Shown here: one piece after another, positions 47,523 through 61,700 of the stretch | How the letters are laid out: every line of letters starts with the position of its first letter | How positions within the stretch are numbered: the stretch's first letter is position 1 | Assembly (NCBI GenBank): GCA_003993805.1 | Contig: RSEF01000031.1 | Coordinates: 51,896,463-51,960,462 of the forward strand | DNA length: 64,000 bases | Source: Himantopus leucocephalus | Taxonomy: Eukaryota > Chordata > Aves > Charadriiformes > Recurvirostridae | Reading direction: 5' to 3' | Notes under the pieces: generated by a model | Database searches by the model: none | Seen by the model: only the letters and a program-made list of their open reading frames with translations | What the model was told of the DNA's origin: nothing | Translations under genes and position numbers: made by a program

Positions 47523-47850
47523 GTAAGTGGCCCGCCCCCCCCCACCCCGGCGGGGCTGCCCTTCCCCTCCCCCTGCCGTGCGGGACCGGGCCGGAGGCCG
47601 CCGCCACCCGCCACGGCGTCCCCTGCGGCCGCCTCCTCCGTGTTGCGCAGTTCCGAGGCTTCCCCGGTGGGCGCCCGCCCCTCTGAGGCGGCCCCGCCGG
47701 AGCGGAGCGGAGCCGGAGCGCGGTGCGGGAAGGGGAGGCCTTCCCTCAGGCCGGGAGCAGGGGGTGCCCAGGGCGGGGGTGAGGCGGGGCGGGGGGCGAG
47801 CTGCGGGACGCGGCGGCGGCGCCGCCTCAGGAGTCTCTGAAAATCACCAT

Positions 47851-50800
47851 TTCTGTCGCTCAGCAGAGTTAGAAGAGTGGAAGGCGGTCTGGTAGGGGTG
47901 GAAGACGGAAGAGAGCTGGCTGAGGAGAGGACGCTGGCAGAGGAACCAGGTGGAGTGCGATGTAGGTGCAGGCCGAAGAGTCTCCCCTCTGGAACAGGCT
48001 GGCGGTGGGCGCCAGGAAGGGGACCCCCGGGTTCAGGGCTTTGATTTATGTGATTTATTTATTTTTTTTTTAAATTTACGAGTCAACATGGAAAGGTCAA
48101 AATAATATTCAGATTGTACCTCAAGCACTCGATTTAGAATTTAGACATGTAGAAACGCCGAGATTATGACTCTTTGTGAAACTTCGTCTTGGTCCCTTGT
48201 GTGTTTGAGAGACGGCTTTTGACTTGATTCCTGTGTCATCAAGTGCACTGAATGGATAGTGCACAAGAAACCTGTTAGTGCTTTATAATGAATACAATTA
48301 GCTCTCTGGAACACTTTCTTTTTTATTCCTTTTTTATACAGTTGGAGAGTAGAAGGCACCCATCCTGATTCAAGCGAAATAAAGGTGATTGAATTGCCTC
48401 CTTAGACAACTGAACGCCACTCTCTCCCCTTCTATAAAATTCTTACGTGATAGTGGAAAGTCACTTTGTACCCATTGAGGTAGCTGTTTGCATATTTAAG
48501 ACCTGTAAACTGAAAAATGTGTGGCAAAACATTCACAAGTGCTGAGTATTTGTCACTGCAACTTAGATCAGTGGAAGCAATCCATACGTAGATATTCCTG
48601 TGCAAACAGATCCAAACCCACCTAGCTTCAGACAGCTAAAATTTGGCAGCACATTGGACACTTGTTTTTAAATCTGAGTTTCCCAAATATCAAAATGGAA
48701 AAACAGTTCTGCCAGGCCTCAGATGGGTCTTGTGCTGCTGTTAATAAAGTACTCTGGTACTCTTAATGCTTACTGAAGTTTTTCCCATCTTCCTTAACGT
48801 GTTTCCTTAACGTTGCAGCCATATTTTTGTATGCAAGCATGAAAAGGTAACCATCAACAACCTCTGTCATCAGTTTTTGATATAAGTGGCACTGTAAAAA
48901 CTCTGAACATTTACTTGAATATTCAGAGTTAAACGTCTGTATTTATTACTGGCATTTCTTGGATGAGAATTAAGACTAGTTGCATTTTCTATTTTGTACC
49001 TGTTGCGCCCTTATACTTTCACTATTGAGTTGTCAGCACTGTAAATTCTTGTAACTGGACTGCAGAAAATCAAAAACCTGAGTTTGTTTTATAAAATGTA
49101 ATCTGAAGTTTAGACCAAGCTTGATGTATTGTCCCTAAATATTTTTTAATTTGATAGTCAAAATTTATCATATTTAAAAACTAGGAAAACGGTTCATATG
49201 AACAAATAATTCTGGGGTTATTTACTCTGGCAAAGCTGAAATAAATAATGTTTGGATTAATATTTTTTTAAAATTAACAATTCTTATTAACTACTACTAA
49301 CTGTTAAGCATTACTTAACTTGTAGCTAATAGCAGTTTTATGCCACAGGGCTCTTAACAGGCTGGAGAAGTCTTCAGCATACAGTACCATGTATTTCAGT
49401 ACACAATACTGTAAAGTAGCTACTAGTGAACAAGTTGCAAACTTAAGTGACGACCATTTGTTACCTTTTGAGAATTAAATATTTTCTAGCTTCCCCCTGC
49501 CCCGGCCTTATCTCTGGCATATAAAATACATGGAATCAAAATAACTGAGACCTCAAACATTTCACATCCATTTTCACTTTAAAATGCATTGTTACTGAAG
49601 TGTAGCTTTAAGAAATTCAGAACATGTTTTTACCCTCATTTTAGTGATGTCTGATAAGTTTGGATTTCACTTATTCTCTCCCTGTTATTTTTTCATTATA
49701 ATCCTAAAATATTTTCTTCTTTTCCTTCCTTGTTGTGATCTCATAGTAGTAGCTAGATACGTCTTAATTCATTATGTTTTCTCTTATTTACAAGGGTTAA
49801 TATTAGATCTCATACGTCTAGGGAGCAGTCTTTAACTGGAGTATTTTTAAGTATCCCTAGGTTTCTTTGTTCTTGTAATGTGTCAAATATATGGTACAGT
49901 TGCTCAGTATTATCAACTGTATTTAAGCTGTTTGTCTCTGGGTTTAGATGGATATCCACATTTACACTTCATCTTCTATAGCACATGTGACATCCTTTAT
50001 AAAAATTCAGAAGTGATTTTCAGTGCTACACAAATGGTATTTCACTTACAAAACTTCTAATTACATTTTAAGGATTATCAAGAATGGCTGTACAGCTCTC
50101 ATGTCCCTGGTTCTTTAAGAAGCCAAAATCAGAGAAATAGGTATTCCTTTTGCTCTTTCGCAAAAAGAGTTTACTTACAGTCTTTCAGGTGCCCATCTCT
50201 ATCAGACATCTTCTTTCTTAGTTTTATTTCCTAGAGAGACAAAAAAGAGAAATTTCTTTTTCATTCCACTGTTCTAGCTTTCTACCTTACGCTTTTTGTC
50301 TCCTCTATGTTCTACACATAGTTGTGTTACCACCATGTCTTTTGCCTTGAAATTTCACTTTTTACATTTTCCCATAGATAGCTATTTTACTTCACATAGT
50401 ACAGGCAGTTATCTTTCTCCAGGCCTCATTGATGTTGCCATGATAGATATGATCACTGTTGAACCTCGTCCTTAAATCTCACAATCTCTTTCTGCAGTCC
50501 TTCACCACTTTATCCTTCACTTTGCAACTTAGGGTTTGGGGTTTTTTTGGGGTGTGGGTTTGTCCCTCATTAGCCTTTTGAATTCCTGTGTTGAAAATTA
50601 TATGTAATTTCTTGCAGCAATTTATAGTGATACAATCCATGCATAAACATCTCTTCCATTGTCAAATATGATCTGACAGATTTTTTTATCTAGTGGAAGA
50701 TATTTTGCATTATGTGCTTAAAATATTTTCCGTCAGGGAAAGAAGTTTATCAGTTGACTGATTAACAATTTCAGAATTTAAAAAATTATTCATTAGAGCT

Positions 50801-53800
50801 TTTTTCTTCTGTTGCCTCAACATAATGAGTGTACTTGTTTAAGCAGTATAATTTGACAAAACAAAAATCACAATACCACAGGCAGATTTTGGTCATTTAG
50901 TAATCACAGTTTTGTAAAGAAAACCAGAAGCTACACTGAAAAGTCAGTCATAAAAGCTAAAACAGTGTGAAGTGTCTCCACACTGCCTTCATGTGGAGAA
51001 AAATCTAACTTTGTGCCCTGTTTTAAGTCCATTTTGTAAGTCTGTCTTCAATATGAAGCACTGACTCTGGCTTTGTCGAAAAGTGAAGGAATTTAAATTT
51101 TCTTCTATAGTGATAAGGGATTACAAGAATTAGAAATAATATAAACATAATATAAATCCACAGAAGCTAGAATTGCTTCTTAATAATAATCGTTCCTCTA
51201 TAAGCATACCTGTAGTTTCTGCCATGAGCTGATGAATATAGGAATGGCAGAACAAGCATTGTGAAAATTGTTGCTTTTCTTCAAGCCTTAACGATTATGT
51301 AAACTCTCAGTTACCGTAACTGTGTACTTATCTAAAAACATGTTTATGGTCTTTTCAGGGGGTATAATTTGTGTTTCTGTCTTGTAACATTTTTCTTACA
51401 CGGAACATTTCTTTTTCTGATCATTGTAAGCTCAGCCTGTCTTCTATCTCTTTGCATTCATCGGCCCTTCTGGCAACTCGCATTCCATTAATGTATGTCC
51501 GTGAATCTGTGTTGAGGGACAAATGTAGACAGCGCAGAATGGTGTTCAGCAACTTGTTCAGTAACCCTTCTGTAAATGATGCCAAGCTATATACTTTATG
51601 TGTATTAGTTCACTCATTAATCAATTAGTGAACTGCATTTCATTAGTGCACTTTCAGTCACTCATGACTTGGAATAAGGTTTTGTTTGTTTGTTTGATTT
51701 TTCTTTCTTTTAAAATACAGGTAGTGTAATGGTTTCATTTTGTATTTAATACTTAGCTTTCCTACCACGTAAAGTTCAAGTTTCTTGCCTTTGCCTGACA
51801 TGAGTTAGTCCCTGGCTGCTTGGACCTTCTTTCTTAATGATATTACTGTTCTCCTGCCCTGACCTAAATCCGCTATACCTGCCTGGAATACTTAATTGAC
51901 CTAATTCCCCCACTGACTTTCTAGTATTTTCTCTGACATAGGAGATCCATTCTGATGTGACCAGCAAATTTTCCTTCATCAAAGTCCTTTCACCTTCTTT
52001 TTTTTTGAGACTCCATATAGGTTGATTCGGATTGTGTTCATTGATTTTAATTTTTGTTTGGCGGGGGGGGATGTTTTAAAATGCATTTTCTATGTCTTTT
52101 GTGTGTTATTCTTCCCTAAGTAACCGCAGTCAGAATGGTGAATGTGTGTAATGGTAGCAGAAATTCTATATTTTTCTTAATATTTGTATTTTGATAAATA
52201 GCAATATATATACTCAGAACATTCCAGAAGTGTTTCTTCTCTGTGATAACCCCTCTTCCCCCACAGTTTTATTTCTTATTAGGCAACTGCCAACAGCATG
52301 ATTGATGTCCCACAATGCACATAAACATCAACCCTGGCTCACAGACATTAGAAAATCAAGTTAGACATGATGCAACCAGTGGGGTAACGTGTTAAATGTA
52401 CGCTTTTTACCTTATCTGCTGTTTGCTGTACCTGAGGTCAGTACAGAGGGCAAGTAAAAGGTGATTGTGGATGGAAGGAGAAAAGAAAAACACTAAAAAG
52501 AAGTGAGGAGAAAGTATGGCATAAGTTGTAATAGAGAAGATAATGAAGGTACACTAAGACCAAGCTAGTAGCAAAATACCCTAACGTATGTTACAGTTCT
52601 ATCTATGTATTTTATCAATATGTAACTGGAAGATTATATAAAATTAGTATCAGACATAGATTTGGTACTTAAGGTGAGGTTACCAGAGTATGGCAGTGGT
52701 TTCTTCTAACTGTTTAGCTCTCCCTTAAGTTAAGGTGAAACCCCTGTCATCAGCAGATCTTGCGGATAACTATTGTACAGCTTTGTTTGTCATCCATCCC
52801 TAAAAATTCCAGGTCGCCATGGAAGGCAAGCTGACCCTGGGATATCAGTGTCTCTTTAGCGTCTAAAGAAGATTGTAGTAGAAGCATTCAGTACTAAAAT
52901 AATGTGTTCATTGATGTTTTTTTTATTTTATCAGAAATCGCTGTCTACAACACTCAAAAAGCAGACAGCATTTACCACAGAATAAATCCAAAATTAACTG
53001 GCAGAGTAATAGCAAAAAATAGATTTTATTAGTGTAGTAACCTATTGCAATAAGAAAGTGGTTTTCTCTTCAGATAGTCCTTGAGGTCTTGTTTCAATGC
53101 AAAACAAGCTGAACATCCATAATTTTTATTTTTTTCACTGAGTCTTGTGAAGAATTCTTTTGGATGAACAAGAAATTTTGCTTAATGACTGTTTCCCATC
53201 ACACTTGTGGACTTGGGAGTTAAGAGAAGCAGAGTTTTGTTATTGCGAACAAATTGTGATTCTATTTAGCTTTGTCATGGCCAGATATAAGACATACAAA
53301 GCGTTCTCCCATCCAGAGATACCTCTCTATGCCATGAGGGAAATGTTCCCTCAAGGAAAGAGGCAGCGATGTCCTTTTGTTATCTGTAGTCGTGGGAACT
53401 TCATGAGGATTGGTGGGGTCCTCACGGTACCTTCCTGAAAATATTCTGAGGATTGCGGAAGAAGTGGCTAGACCATTTACAGCAGGGGTGCTTCAGCAGT
53501 CCCTCATGCACAGAAGAATAAAATACTTCCTTTGAAGCAATGACATAGATAAGGTCTTTCCCTCTTTTCTTCCACTTTTGCAAGGAAGCAATGACATTTA
53601 TTAGTGTAGAAGGTTTTTGCTGTCAGCAGTTTCTCCCATCTGGAGTGCCAGTATTGACAGAAGGGCTGCGTGGTTAGCTCATAAAGATCATCAGTGAGGG
53701 CTGAAGTAAGAGCAGGGCTGAAATCCCTGACTGGGAACAGAGTATCTTTTCAGGAGATTTTGGGGAGCACGAAAGCTCCCTTTGGGAAGGCATTATGGGC

Positions 53801-56800
53801 TCTTTTTTATAAGCGTGAGCTCTCTAAGCACGCCAGCCCTATTTCTTTCCTTTTCCTGCCTCCCCACTCCCAGCAGCATCCTCAGAGATTTATTAGGCAG
53901 ACCAGAGTGGAACTTCCGTACCCAAAGTCCTACTTTCCTGTTATTTAGAGGTAAACAGAAGTCCCCTTCACAGGTGTAAAATACTACAGGAGGAATTGCT
54001 AGTACCAGCAGTCAATAGGATATGGATCTTTTCAGTAATAAGAGTGTTGTAAGTGGAATGATTTTGAATTCAGGTCACTAAGGGGTTCGGGGCACAGGTA
54101 TCCTTTTAACGGTGTTTCCTGGAGTGGAGATACGACTGTATTGTCCATCTGCAGCCAACTCTTCCCATGTTTTGGTGGCGGAAGGCTTAAAGAAATATGG
54201 CTGTTCCACTCATGGGCTTGTAAAGGTAGTACGGCAGGAGAGGGAACAAAACAAAGAAAGAGCAGGATGAGGATTAGTGGGGAGACTAATTAGGAGAATT
54301 GCATGTGTAGCATATTGGACATACATGATGTAAAGCTTCTAAGGTAAATGGTAGATGCTGATTGAAATGTGGTAAATTAATCTGTCAGTTTTTAGTTTAA
54401 ACATGTAGAGTGGTTTGCAGAAACTGATTTGCTGCAATCTGTGGAGGCATAAAATAGGCCTTGGTGAATTATATTCAGAGGTGTTTCCGTATTCAAGTTA
54501 CTTATATGCCAGTTTCTTCTAAGTAAAACGTCCACCTCTTAAATTTTCAGGGTAAGTGTTACATCGGAAGGAGCTTGTTTCTGCAAGAGACAATACAGAA
54601 TTAAGCTGAGGCACTGCATATAGTTAAAAATGTGTATGTGTACGTGTGTCTGTGTAGAAATATATAGGATGATACTATGTGTTATACACAGATTTTTCTT
54701 GAACAAGACAAAATTCATTGCTAATCCAGCTAATTCGTGATGAAATGTTTGTACAGAGTATTGACACATTGAAGTATGATTATAAATTCCATGCAAAAAT
54801 GTCTGTATTTTTTTTAATGGATAGATTTTCGTTACTTTATAAGGAACTAAATGGAAAATTATGTTACAGAAAGGATCCTTGATTAAGAATCTTTGATATT
54901 TTTTTCCTATTTTCCCTGTGTACGGTGTAGTTTAGAATTTTGCTGAATAATTGACTGGTGGAATTGAACCGTAACTTGTGTTATATTTAGTCCTGAAAAG
55001 CATTTATTTTTCACTTTATTTTTATATTGATTCAGTGAAGCTCCTGCACTGTGATTTGGAGACCACAGTGATAGAAGGACTTCGTTCTTTCTGCTTTCTG
55101 GGCTGAGGAGAAAAATTTCCATGTTCTCACAGGCAATGATATTCTAAGATCAGTTTTTGACTAGTTATACGTCTTTTATCTGTTGGAAGGCTGCTGAAGG
55201 AATTCACCACTCTGATAGGCCATGCTTCAAATACCAGCTTAACTTTATTTATGGAACCTTCTATAACCTTTAGTTCCTATAGCAATATTGGTCTTTACCT
55301 AAAAGTCTGAGTAATATAGTTTGCAGTTCTTCCTTTTATAACTAAATATGTCAGCTAGCTGTCAGCTCAGTGATGTGCCTGATCTTCTTCTCTCTTGCAG
55401 AATTCAATTCAATATCAAATCCAAGTCATCTGAATACCAATGCAAAATGCTGCCAGAATGTTACTCTGTTGTACTTTGTAATTTCCTCTTCTCTTAATTT
55501 TTAAATTTTGTGTTTGATAAAGCTGAAACTTGCATACATTGTTGCTTAATGTTATTTCTCATTAGTTAATATATGTGAAATAATCAGTGTGAGTGTTTCT
55601 GCTTACAATTTCAGTTTTAGAAAATATGCTACTTATTTAACTTGTCCAAACATGTTGAAGGTATTGAATTTTAAGGCAAAAACATTCACAGTCTGAAAAG
55701 GGAACACTGACAAGTTCAGTCAAAAGGGAAAAGAAGAATAATTTATAAAAGGAACTGTAGATAATGATGCCATCCAGTTGTTTTAAAGTGCATCTGCCTC
55801 ACCTTTAATGAATTAGATTTGTCAACAGCATATGTTTTATGCACTACTTCTAATGAAGTGGCATACCAGCACTACAGTGTACTTTGAGGTTTATTCCATC
55901 AAAGCTTTTTGCTGTCGTAAAGTAGACCTTTTTAAATAATAGATACTAAAAACTACATTTAAATAACATTAAGGTTGTGACACAAACACCAAATGACAAA
56001 CTTCAGGCAATTCAAAGTTAGGGCTGACAACTTGTCATTAACTTGCATTGTTGCTTTTTAAAAAAGAAGCACAATTGCATGATTTAAGGATTGAATGTCA
56101 GACTAACTTTAAATTTCTTGGCTTTTGTGAGCTGGAGTTACAACCTTACTGTCATTTTTCATATATTTTTTTGCATAGCCTGTGTTTGCAGGAAAGTAAT
56201 AAAAGCAGTGGAAAAAGTACAGGCTTTGTTGGCTTTGTTCTTCGTTTAAAATACTGACTTGAAAGTGTTGGTCGAAGAACAGGGGCTATCCTTACATGTG
56301 GCAAACTTACCTGTGGTTCTTTTAAACTTCCTTTGCTCTTGTCTTTGCTGATTCTTCTACAGAACTTCTGAGTTACAGCAACTTTAGTCTGGGGTACTTT
56401 AGCTAAAACTCTGGAAAGTGCTAAGAGTTCCCAGCTCTTTTCCACAAAAAGAACCACTTCCTTTTTAATAAACAGTACTGAATAAAATAATATTTTAATA
56501 CCTGTAGAAAGCCGTGTAAAACTATTTTTAATTACTTAAAATATTGTGAAATAAAAGCAGGTGAACAGGGTACTTGCTGTTATTTCTCACATACACTTTC
56601 CCATTTTGTTGCTGTTAAACATGATGGAACTTTATATTCAGGTATGTTATCAAGCATGTGTAAAAACAATCCTTTCAATTCCTCTGTAGAGATGATTTCT
56701 CAAGGTCTGTAAGCCTAATGCAGGCAATCTATCATTTTCATCCAGTTTTATTAATTTAATCTAGCATAAATTGGCACTGCTGCCAAGTGGGCAGGCCTGC

Positions 56801-57023
56801 AACGGCCACTCACTGCAGTCACCTACCCTGTGCCACCATCAGTGCTTGTACAGCTGCCTGGTAAATGGGGATAAACGGGCTTGCACAGTGTAAGTGGCTG
56901 GTACAGAAGGATGGTAGGATATTTTTGCCGAGCTATTTTTTAGCTGCCTGATTTGATTCATTACATTAGTATCCACAACCAGTACTGGATGCAGCAGTCA
57001 GTCTTTAGTTCTTTTAATACCAT
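47851..57023 (+). other. Probable first intron of the divergent gene; no coding exon recognised
   Basis: AT-rich unique sequence with T-rich tracts and no interspersed repeat that I recognise. Open frames here (for example 53160-53438 plus, 56152-56457 minus) have no domain and no convincing splice pair. Confidence 0.45.
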
Positions 57024-57352
57024 CATAGAATTATAGAATCACAGGACGGTTGGGGTCAGAAGGGACCCCAAACGTCATCAAGTTCCAACACCCTGCCGTG
57101 GGCAGGGACACCTCCCACCAGCCCAGGTTGCCCAAAGCCCCGTCCAACCTGGCCTTGAACACCTCCAGGGATGGGGCAGCCACAGCTTCTCGGGGCAACC
57201 TGCCCCAGGGGCTCACCACCCTCACAGTCAAGAATTTCTTCATTATGTCCGATCTAAATCTCCCCTCTTTGAGTTTAAAACCTTTGCCCCTTGTCCTGTC
57301 ACTACAGGCCTTGGTAAAAAGTCTCTCTCCAACTTTCTGATAAGCCCCCTGT
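57024..57352 (-). mobile_element. CR1 LINE fragment, antisense orientation
   Basis: ATCATAGAATTATAGAATCACAGG at the left edge is the CR1 tail in reverse complement; GGGTGGGAGG-type 3' UTR and GCCCCTTGTCCTGTCACTAC (end of the second ORF) follow. It is 5'-truncated near 57352. The 112-codon minus-strand open frame here belongs to the element. Confidence 0.93.
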
Positions 57353-58242
57353 ATATGTGGAATGTTCATCTCAAACTTCCACCTCTTCTGTTTTCTAAAT
57401 TGCTTGTTCTACAAGTGGGTGACCACAAGGTAGATTATTCTTATGAAACTACTGAACAATGTGGACCTTTTCTAAGCATTTCTTATAGCTGCCATATGCT
57501 ATTTTGGGAGATTCTGTGGCCTTCTATTTCCCATCCTGTATGTGTCTTCTCTCCATTGGAACAATGAAATTAAGTGTTACGTAGCACCATGGTTTCTATA
57601 AGTATCAACAGATATGGAGGTTCCTAAACTTAAAACTTTTTTTAACATTTTTAACTTGGACTATTATTGACCAGTTGGAATTAAGAAGCATATTGTCTTA
57701 TTGCATGTGCAATTATATATATTACTTAAGCAATTAGGATTTTTATGTGTGAAAGTGTTAGTTCCTCAAATAGTACCTATTCGTAATTTTACTACGTTCT
57801 TTTTGCCTAGGACCACTGATGAACTATTAACTGAATGTTTTGCGTAGCCCTTTAAAACTGAAGATTTCCATTACAGAGAGAACATATTGACTGAAGGTAT
57901 GTATTTATGTAAATTGTATATTGATATGTTCTGAAATTGACTCACTATAAACTATAAATGCTTAAAAATTTCTATATGGGCATTAGATGAGACCTGTGAT
58001 ATTTATAGGAAAGTGCTTATTGGTACTAAGCAAGAATATATATGAATATTTATTGATTGAGGAAAATGTAGGAGATGCTAAGTTTAAATTTAAATTTAAG
58101 AGTTTTAAAAAAGTTCTAAGCAAGCTTTGTTCAGATTAACCATTTTATTAATTCTTACCTCTTTACAACAGCTATAAAAATGACTAGCTGTATTAACTAT
58201 TAAGAAATAGATAGGTATGAACTTTAGATTAGTGTAATTTTG

Positions 58243-58391
58243 TGTCAGGGTTTAACCTCAGCCATCAAGTAGGACCACACAGCCGCTCGCTCACTCCCTC
58301 CTCCCCCAGTAGGGTAAGAAGAGGGAGAAAAGGAGGAAGGGAAAAAAATTCTTGGGTTCAGAAGAAGACAGTTTAATAGAACCATAATGGA

Positions 58392-58425
<34 letters not shown>

Positions 58426-58749
58426 GAATAGCATATACAAAAGAAGTTATATAACACAAGTCACTCTGACCATCCAATAATCAGTTGCCCAGCCCGTCCT
58501 GAGCAGCGATTGCAGATTCCTGTCTCCAGCCAACCCCCATTTATGTACTGAGCATGATGTCTGTGGTATGGAATATCCCTTTGGCCAGCTTGTCCTGTAT
58601 ATGCTCCCTCTCAGCTTCTATGGGAAGCTGAAAAAGTCCTTGACTAATGTAAACATCACTTAGCCACAACTAAAACCAACTTCTCATACTAAATCCAAAA
58701 CATAGCTACTGGAAAAAATATTAACTCTGTCCTAGCTGAAACGAGGACA
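58243..58749 (-). mobile_element. Solo avian ERVL-type LTR with 5-bp target-site duplication
   Basis: The element spans TGTCAGGG to GAGGACA on the plus strand and reads TG...CA in either direction. On the minus strand it carries GGCCAAAGGGATATTCCATA, a TATA-like TACATAAAT and an ATTAAA poly(A) signal (58372-58377 on the plus strand), which sets its orientation. TTTTG lies directly on both sides (58238-58242 and 58750-58754), the 5-bp duplication typical of ERVL. No viral coding sequence remains, as expected after recombination between two LTRs. Confidence 0.88.
58392..58423. repeat. (AAT)n microsatellite inside the ERVL LTR
   Basis: About ten uninterrupted AAT units. Because it lies inside the LTR it arose after, or was carried with, the insertion. 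Confidence 0.93.
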
Positions 58750-61700
58750 TTTTGTAGGAGGTCTGAATAAGGTATCTCTTTGTAGTAAGGACTTAACATG
58801 GTTATTGTAGAAGCTGATTTAGAGCACTGTTTTGGAAATGCATATTGTAATTTGCAGCATTTGCTTAGGTGCAACAGTCCCTAACACTTACTACATTGGA
58901 GCAGAATACAGTCTGTTCTGTAATATACAGAAGACCCTAATAACCTCTCTTGACCCTGTGAAGAAAGGGTCAGAAAATGTGGCGTATCTCTCAAGCTTTC
59001 TGTATGTCTTTTCTCAGTACAATCAATTTCTCTCCACTCTTTGTATTGAGTTGCCATTAGTGCCTAATAGTACAAAACCCAAACTTGAATAAAAAGTTGT
59101 AATCATTCCAAGAGGTGGTTTACGGATCTGTGAATAGTAGGTTCTACAATGTTTTTAATTCTTATCATGTCATTTGACTGGGAGCATGTGAGTTGTGTTA
59201 GGCAATGCAAATATAGGGGTTGTGAGGAATACAGCCCACTTGGTTCTTTTCCTATAATAAACTTATCCCTGGTGCACACTGTCATAGAAGTAAAAAATGG
59301 AAAAATCATTCCAGTCTGCCTTGGTATTAAAAATCAAATTATTTGTTCAGTGCCGTTCCATGATACACACTTGCAAAGCAATAAACTTTTGATTCTCTTA
59401 TTTGGGACAAAGTTTCTGAATAATGTTCAGCTCCAAAGATTAGCATGAGGCAGGATACTGTAACGTCACTTATTACCAACCTAGCTAGGAAAAGTATGTC
59501 ATTTCAATAAATGCTCCTTCCTTTTTCTACCCCTGAACTCTTTATTCCTTTTTCAGAATACATACCATTAACTACTTTTCTCATTGGGTGTTTTGTTTGT
59601 GCTTGTGACATCCTCCATGCTGTTTTCTCGTGGTGTACCAGTGAAGGAAATCTTGGATTGGGACCACCTGCTATTGGCTGGGTCACAACAAGCATAATTT
59701 ATCTTACAGATTAATAGAATATAATTGAAACTCTAAGGTTTGCTATAGAACTCATATAAAAATAGATTTGGTCACAACTAATGCTTCTGAAGGATATTCT
59801 GGTAGAGTTGTTACCATACTCAGTTTTAGGCAGTTAAATTAAAAAAATATATAGATTGAACCTTAAAAAAATGATTGTAGTGTAAGTTTCCAGCTTGACT
59901 CTTACATGGCTTATTAATTTTTAACTTTACAAAAGTTGTAAGATACTATAAAACTAATACAAGGGAAAAGAAATTTGCTAAAATTTTAATGTGACCCTAG
60001 AAAAAGGTTTTTACTCCTGTTTCTTTAGTCTGTGATGTCCCTCTCTGTTTCTCTGTAGAAACTTCCAATGTAGTCTTCCTTAAAAAAAATAAGATCTTTA
60101 GTTTTCAGTTGAGTTTTGTTCTGAAGCAAAAGATTTATTTCATGTGATAGGCAAGTAGTGTACATTGTTTACACTGTAGTTCCACTTCTTGCCTGGTTGC
60201 ACAACTTATTTCAGTCTTGTAATTATGTAAGAAGTAACACAGTGTGTGGTGTTCACTTGTAAGATATTTATGAACAGTTGCCTTCTTACCCATGAAACCA
60301 AAGGCTAAGTGCTTTCTGCACTAGAGAATTTAATAGAATATCTTTACAGTAGTTGTTCAACATGATAGGGAGGAGGAACCCCTTTTTTGCATCACAAATC
60401 AGTTGATTGTCTTTCCTTTTTGCACAGTAATTTATGGCCTGGTCTGGTTCCAAAGAAAGATTTATTTTCCCCTGTGTGAATGCATTTTGTTATGATTCCC
60501 TCTCCCTCCTTTTAACACCGTTGCCTTTATCATAGTTTGAAATTGTATCCTTGACACAGCATCTTCCCAGAAGAGACAGTAGAATATGTTATAGTTCTCC
60601 ATGAGTATTCTTGAGTCATACTCACATGACATTTCCATGGCATATACAGACTAACAGTGTAGAGGTAAATGAACTCCACCACGAAGTGAGAGTTGTTTCT
60701 TTCATGAGCTGCCAGCTGCAGGACTCTTAGTTGCCCTATGATAAGGAGCTTCAGGATGGAGTGTGAGAGTACAGTTTAAGAGATCCTTGAGAAGAAGGAA
60801 GATCCTTTCACTGTGACTGTTCCTTTATTTTCCTTTCTTTCTTCTTCAGCAGCAATGGAAAGGTACTGTGGATAAATATTCTTTAAAAGTGACTCTTGGT
60901 TATGAATTTTTTTTGCTTTTGTAGCATTATATCTGCGATGACTTGCACTTCCTGCCAAGAAATAAAGATGTAACATCTGATAATATAAGTTGTCAACTGA
61001 GACGAAACTGCATCGAAATGTAGAGAGGATGCTCTGGGAAGATAAAGGCTACCTCTGAGCAACTAGTTGAAAAAATGATTTATATAGGGCTTATGAATTA
61101 GTAAGAAGCTCCTGTCTTAAAAAAAAAATTTAAAAAATTCTAGCTTCCCTGATAGTTACAGAACTGCAAACCAGTTAGACACAAGGTTTAGTTTTGTACA
61201 ATTAGTTTGATTATCGTTAAGTAGATGTGGTGTAGACATACTTTCATTTCAGTCAGTATATTTGTACTCTAATTAACTGTTCTACAGATGTCTTTCCTAC
61301 CTCCTACTTCCATTGTGTTTGGTAGTGCTTAAATGCTAAATGATGCATAACTGCGCTTATTTAATGCATAAAGCTAGCTAGTATCCGTTATGAGTTCCAC
61401 TCTGTATTCAAACTCATAGTTAACTAGAACTCAAGACTAAGCACTTCACTTAAATAGGCTTAAATCAATGTCCTTTTATTTAAAACTGAGAATACCACTG
61501 CACTGTGTTTGTGCATAATTTTTATTTTCTCCTTTAAGTGATCTTTTGATCAGATCCTTTTAGGGTAAAAGAACATACAGGTCCAATCTGGTGCGTACCT
61601 CATATGGTAGAATCAATATACTGCTGAGTATTAAAATTGGGGTTTGGCTAGCAGTGCTAAAGGACAAAAATACAATAAGCTGTTAAAGCTCTTACTCTTC

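Larger units (their letters stand above)
46900..47850. promoter_or_regulatory. CpG-island bidirectional promoter, SLF1 (-) and probably KIAA0825 (+)
   Basis: This is a very GC- and CpG-rich block with abrupt edges in AT-rich surroundings. It starts about 120 bp upstream of the SLF1 start codon. Near its centre are two overlapping GC boxes (CCCCGCCCC at 47415, CCCGCCCCC at 47421) and an ETS-type site, CCGGATGT, at 47428-47435, and no clear TATA box. Minus-strand donors lie to the left (47243, 47308) and a plus-strand donor to the right (47523), as expected for divergent transcription. The partner name rests on the mammalian head-to-head KIAA0825-SLF1 arrangement. Confidence 0.8.

Noticed and set aside
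46751..47686. 311-codon plus-strand open frame across the CpG island
   Set aside because: It overlaps SLF1 coding exon 1 on the other strand, is extremely proline/glycine/arginine-rich and is open only because the island has few A/T stop triplets. No domain is visible.
47239..47895. Other GC-rich open frames in the CpG island on both strands
   Set aside because: Same cause: low stop-codon density in GC-rich DNA; they overlap one another and have no domain.
56152..56457. 101-codon minus-strand basic frame
   Set aside because: No domain and no supporting splice sites; considered chance.
57031..57369. 112-codon minus-strand frame
   Set aside because: CR1 3' end in antisense orientation.
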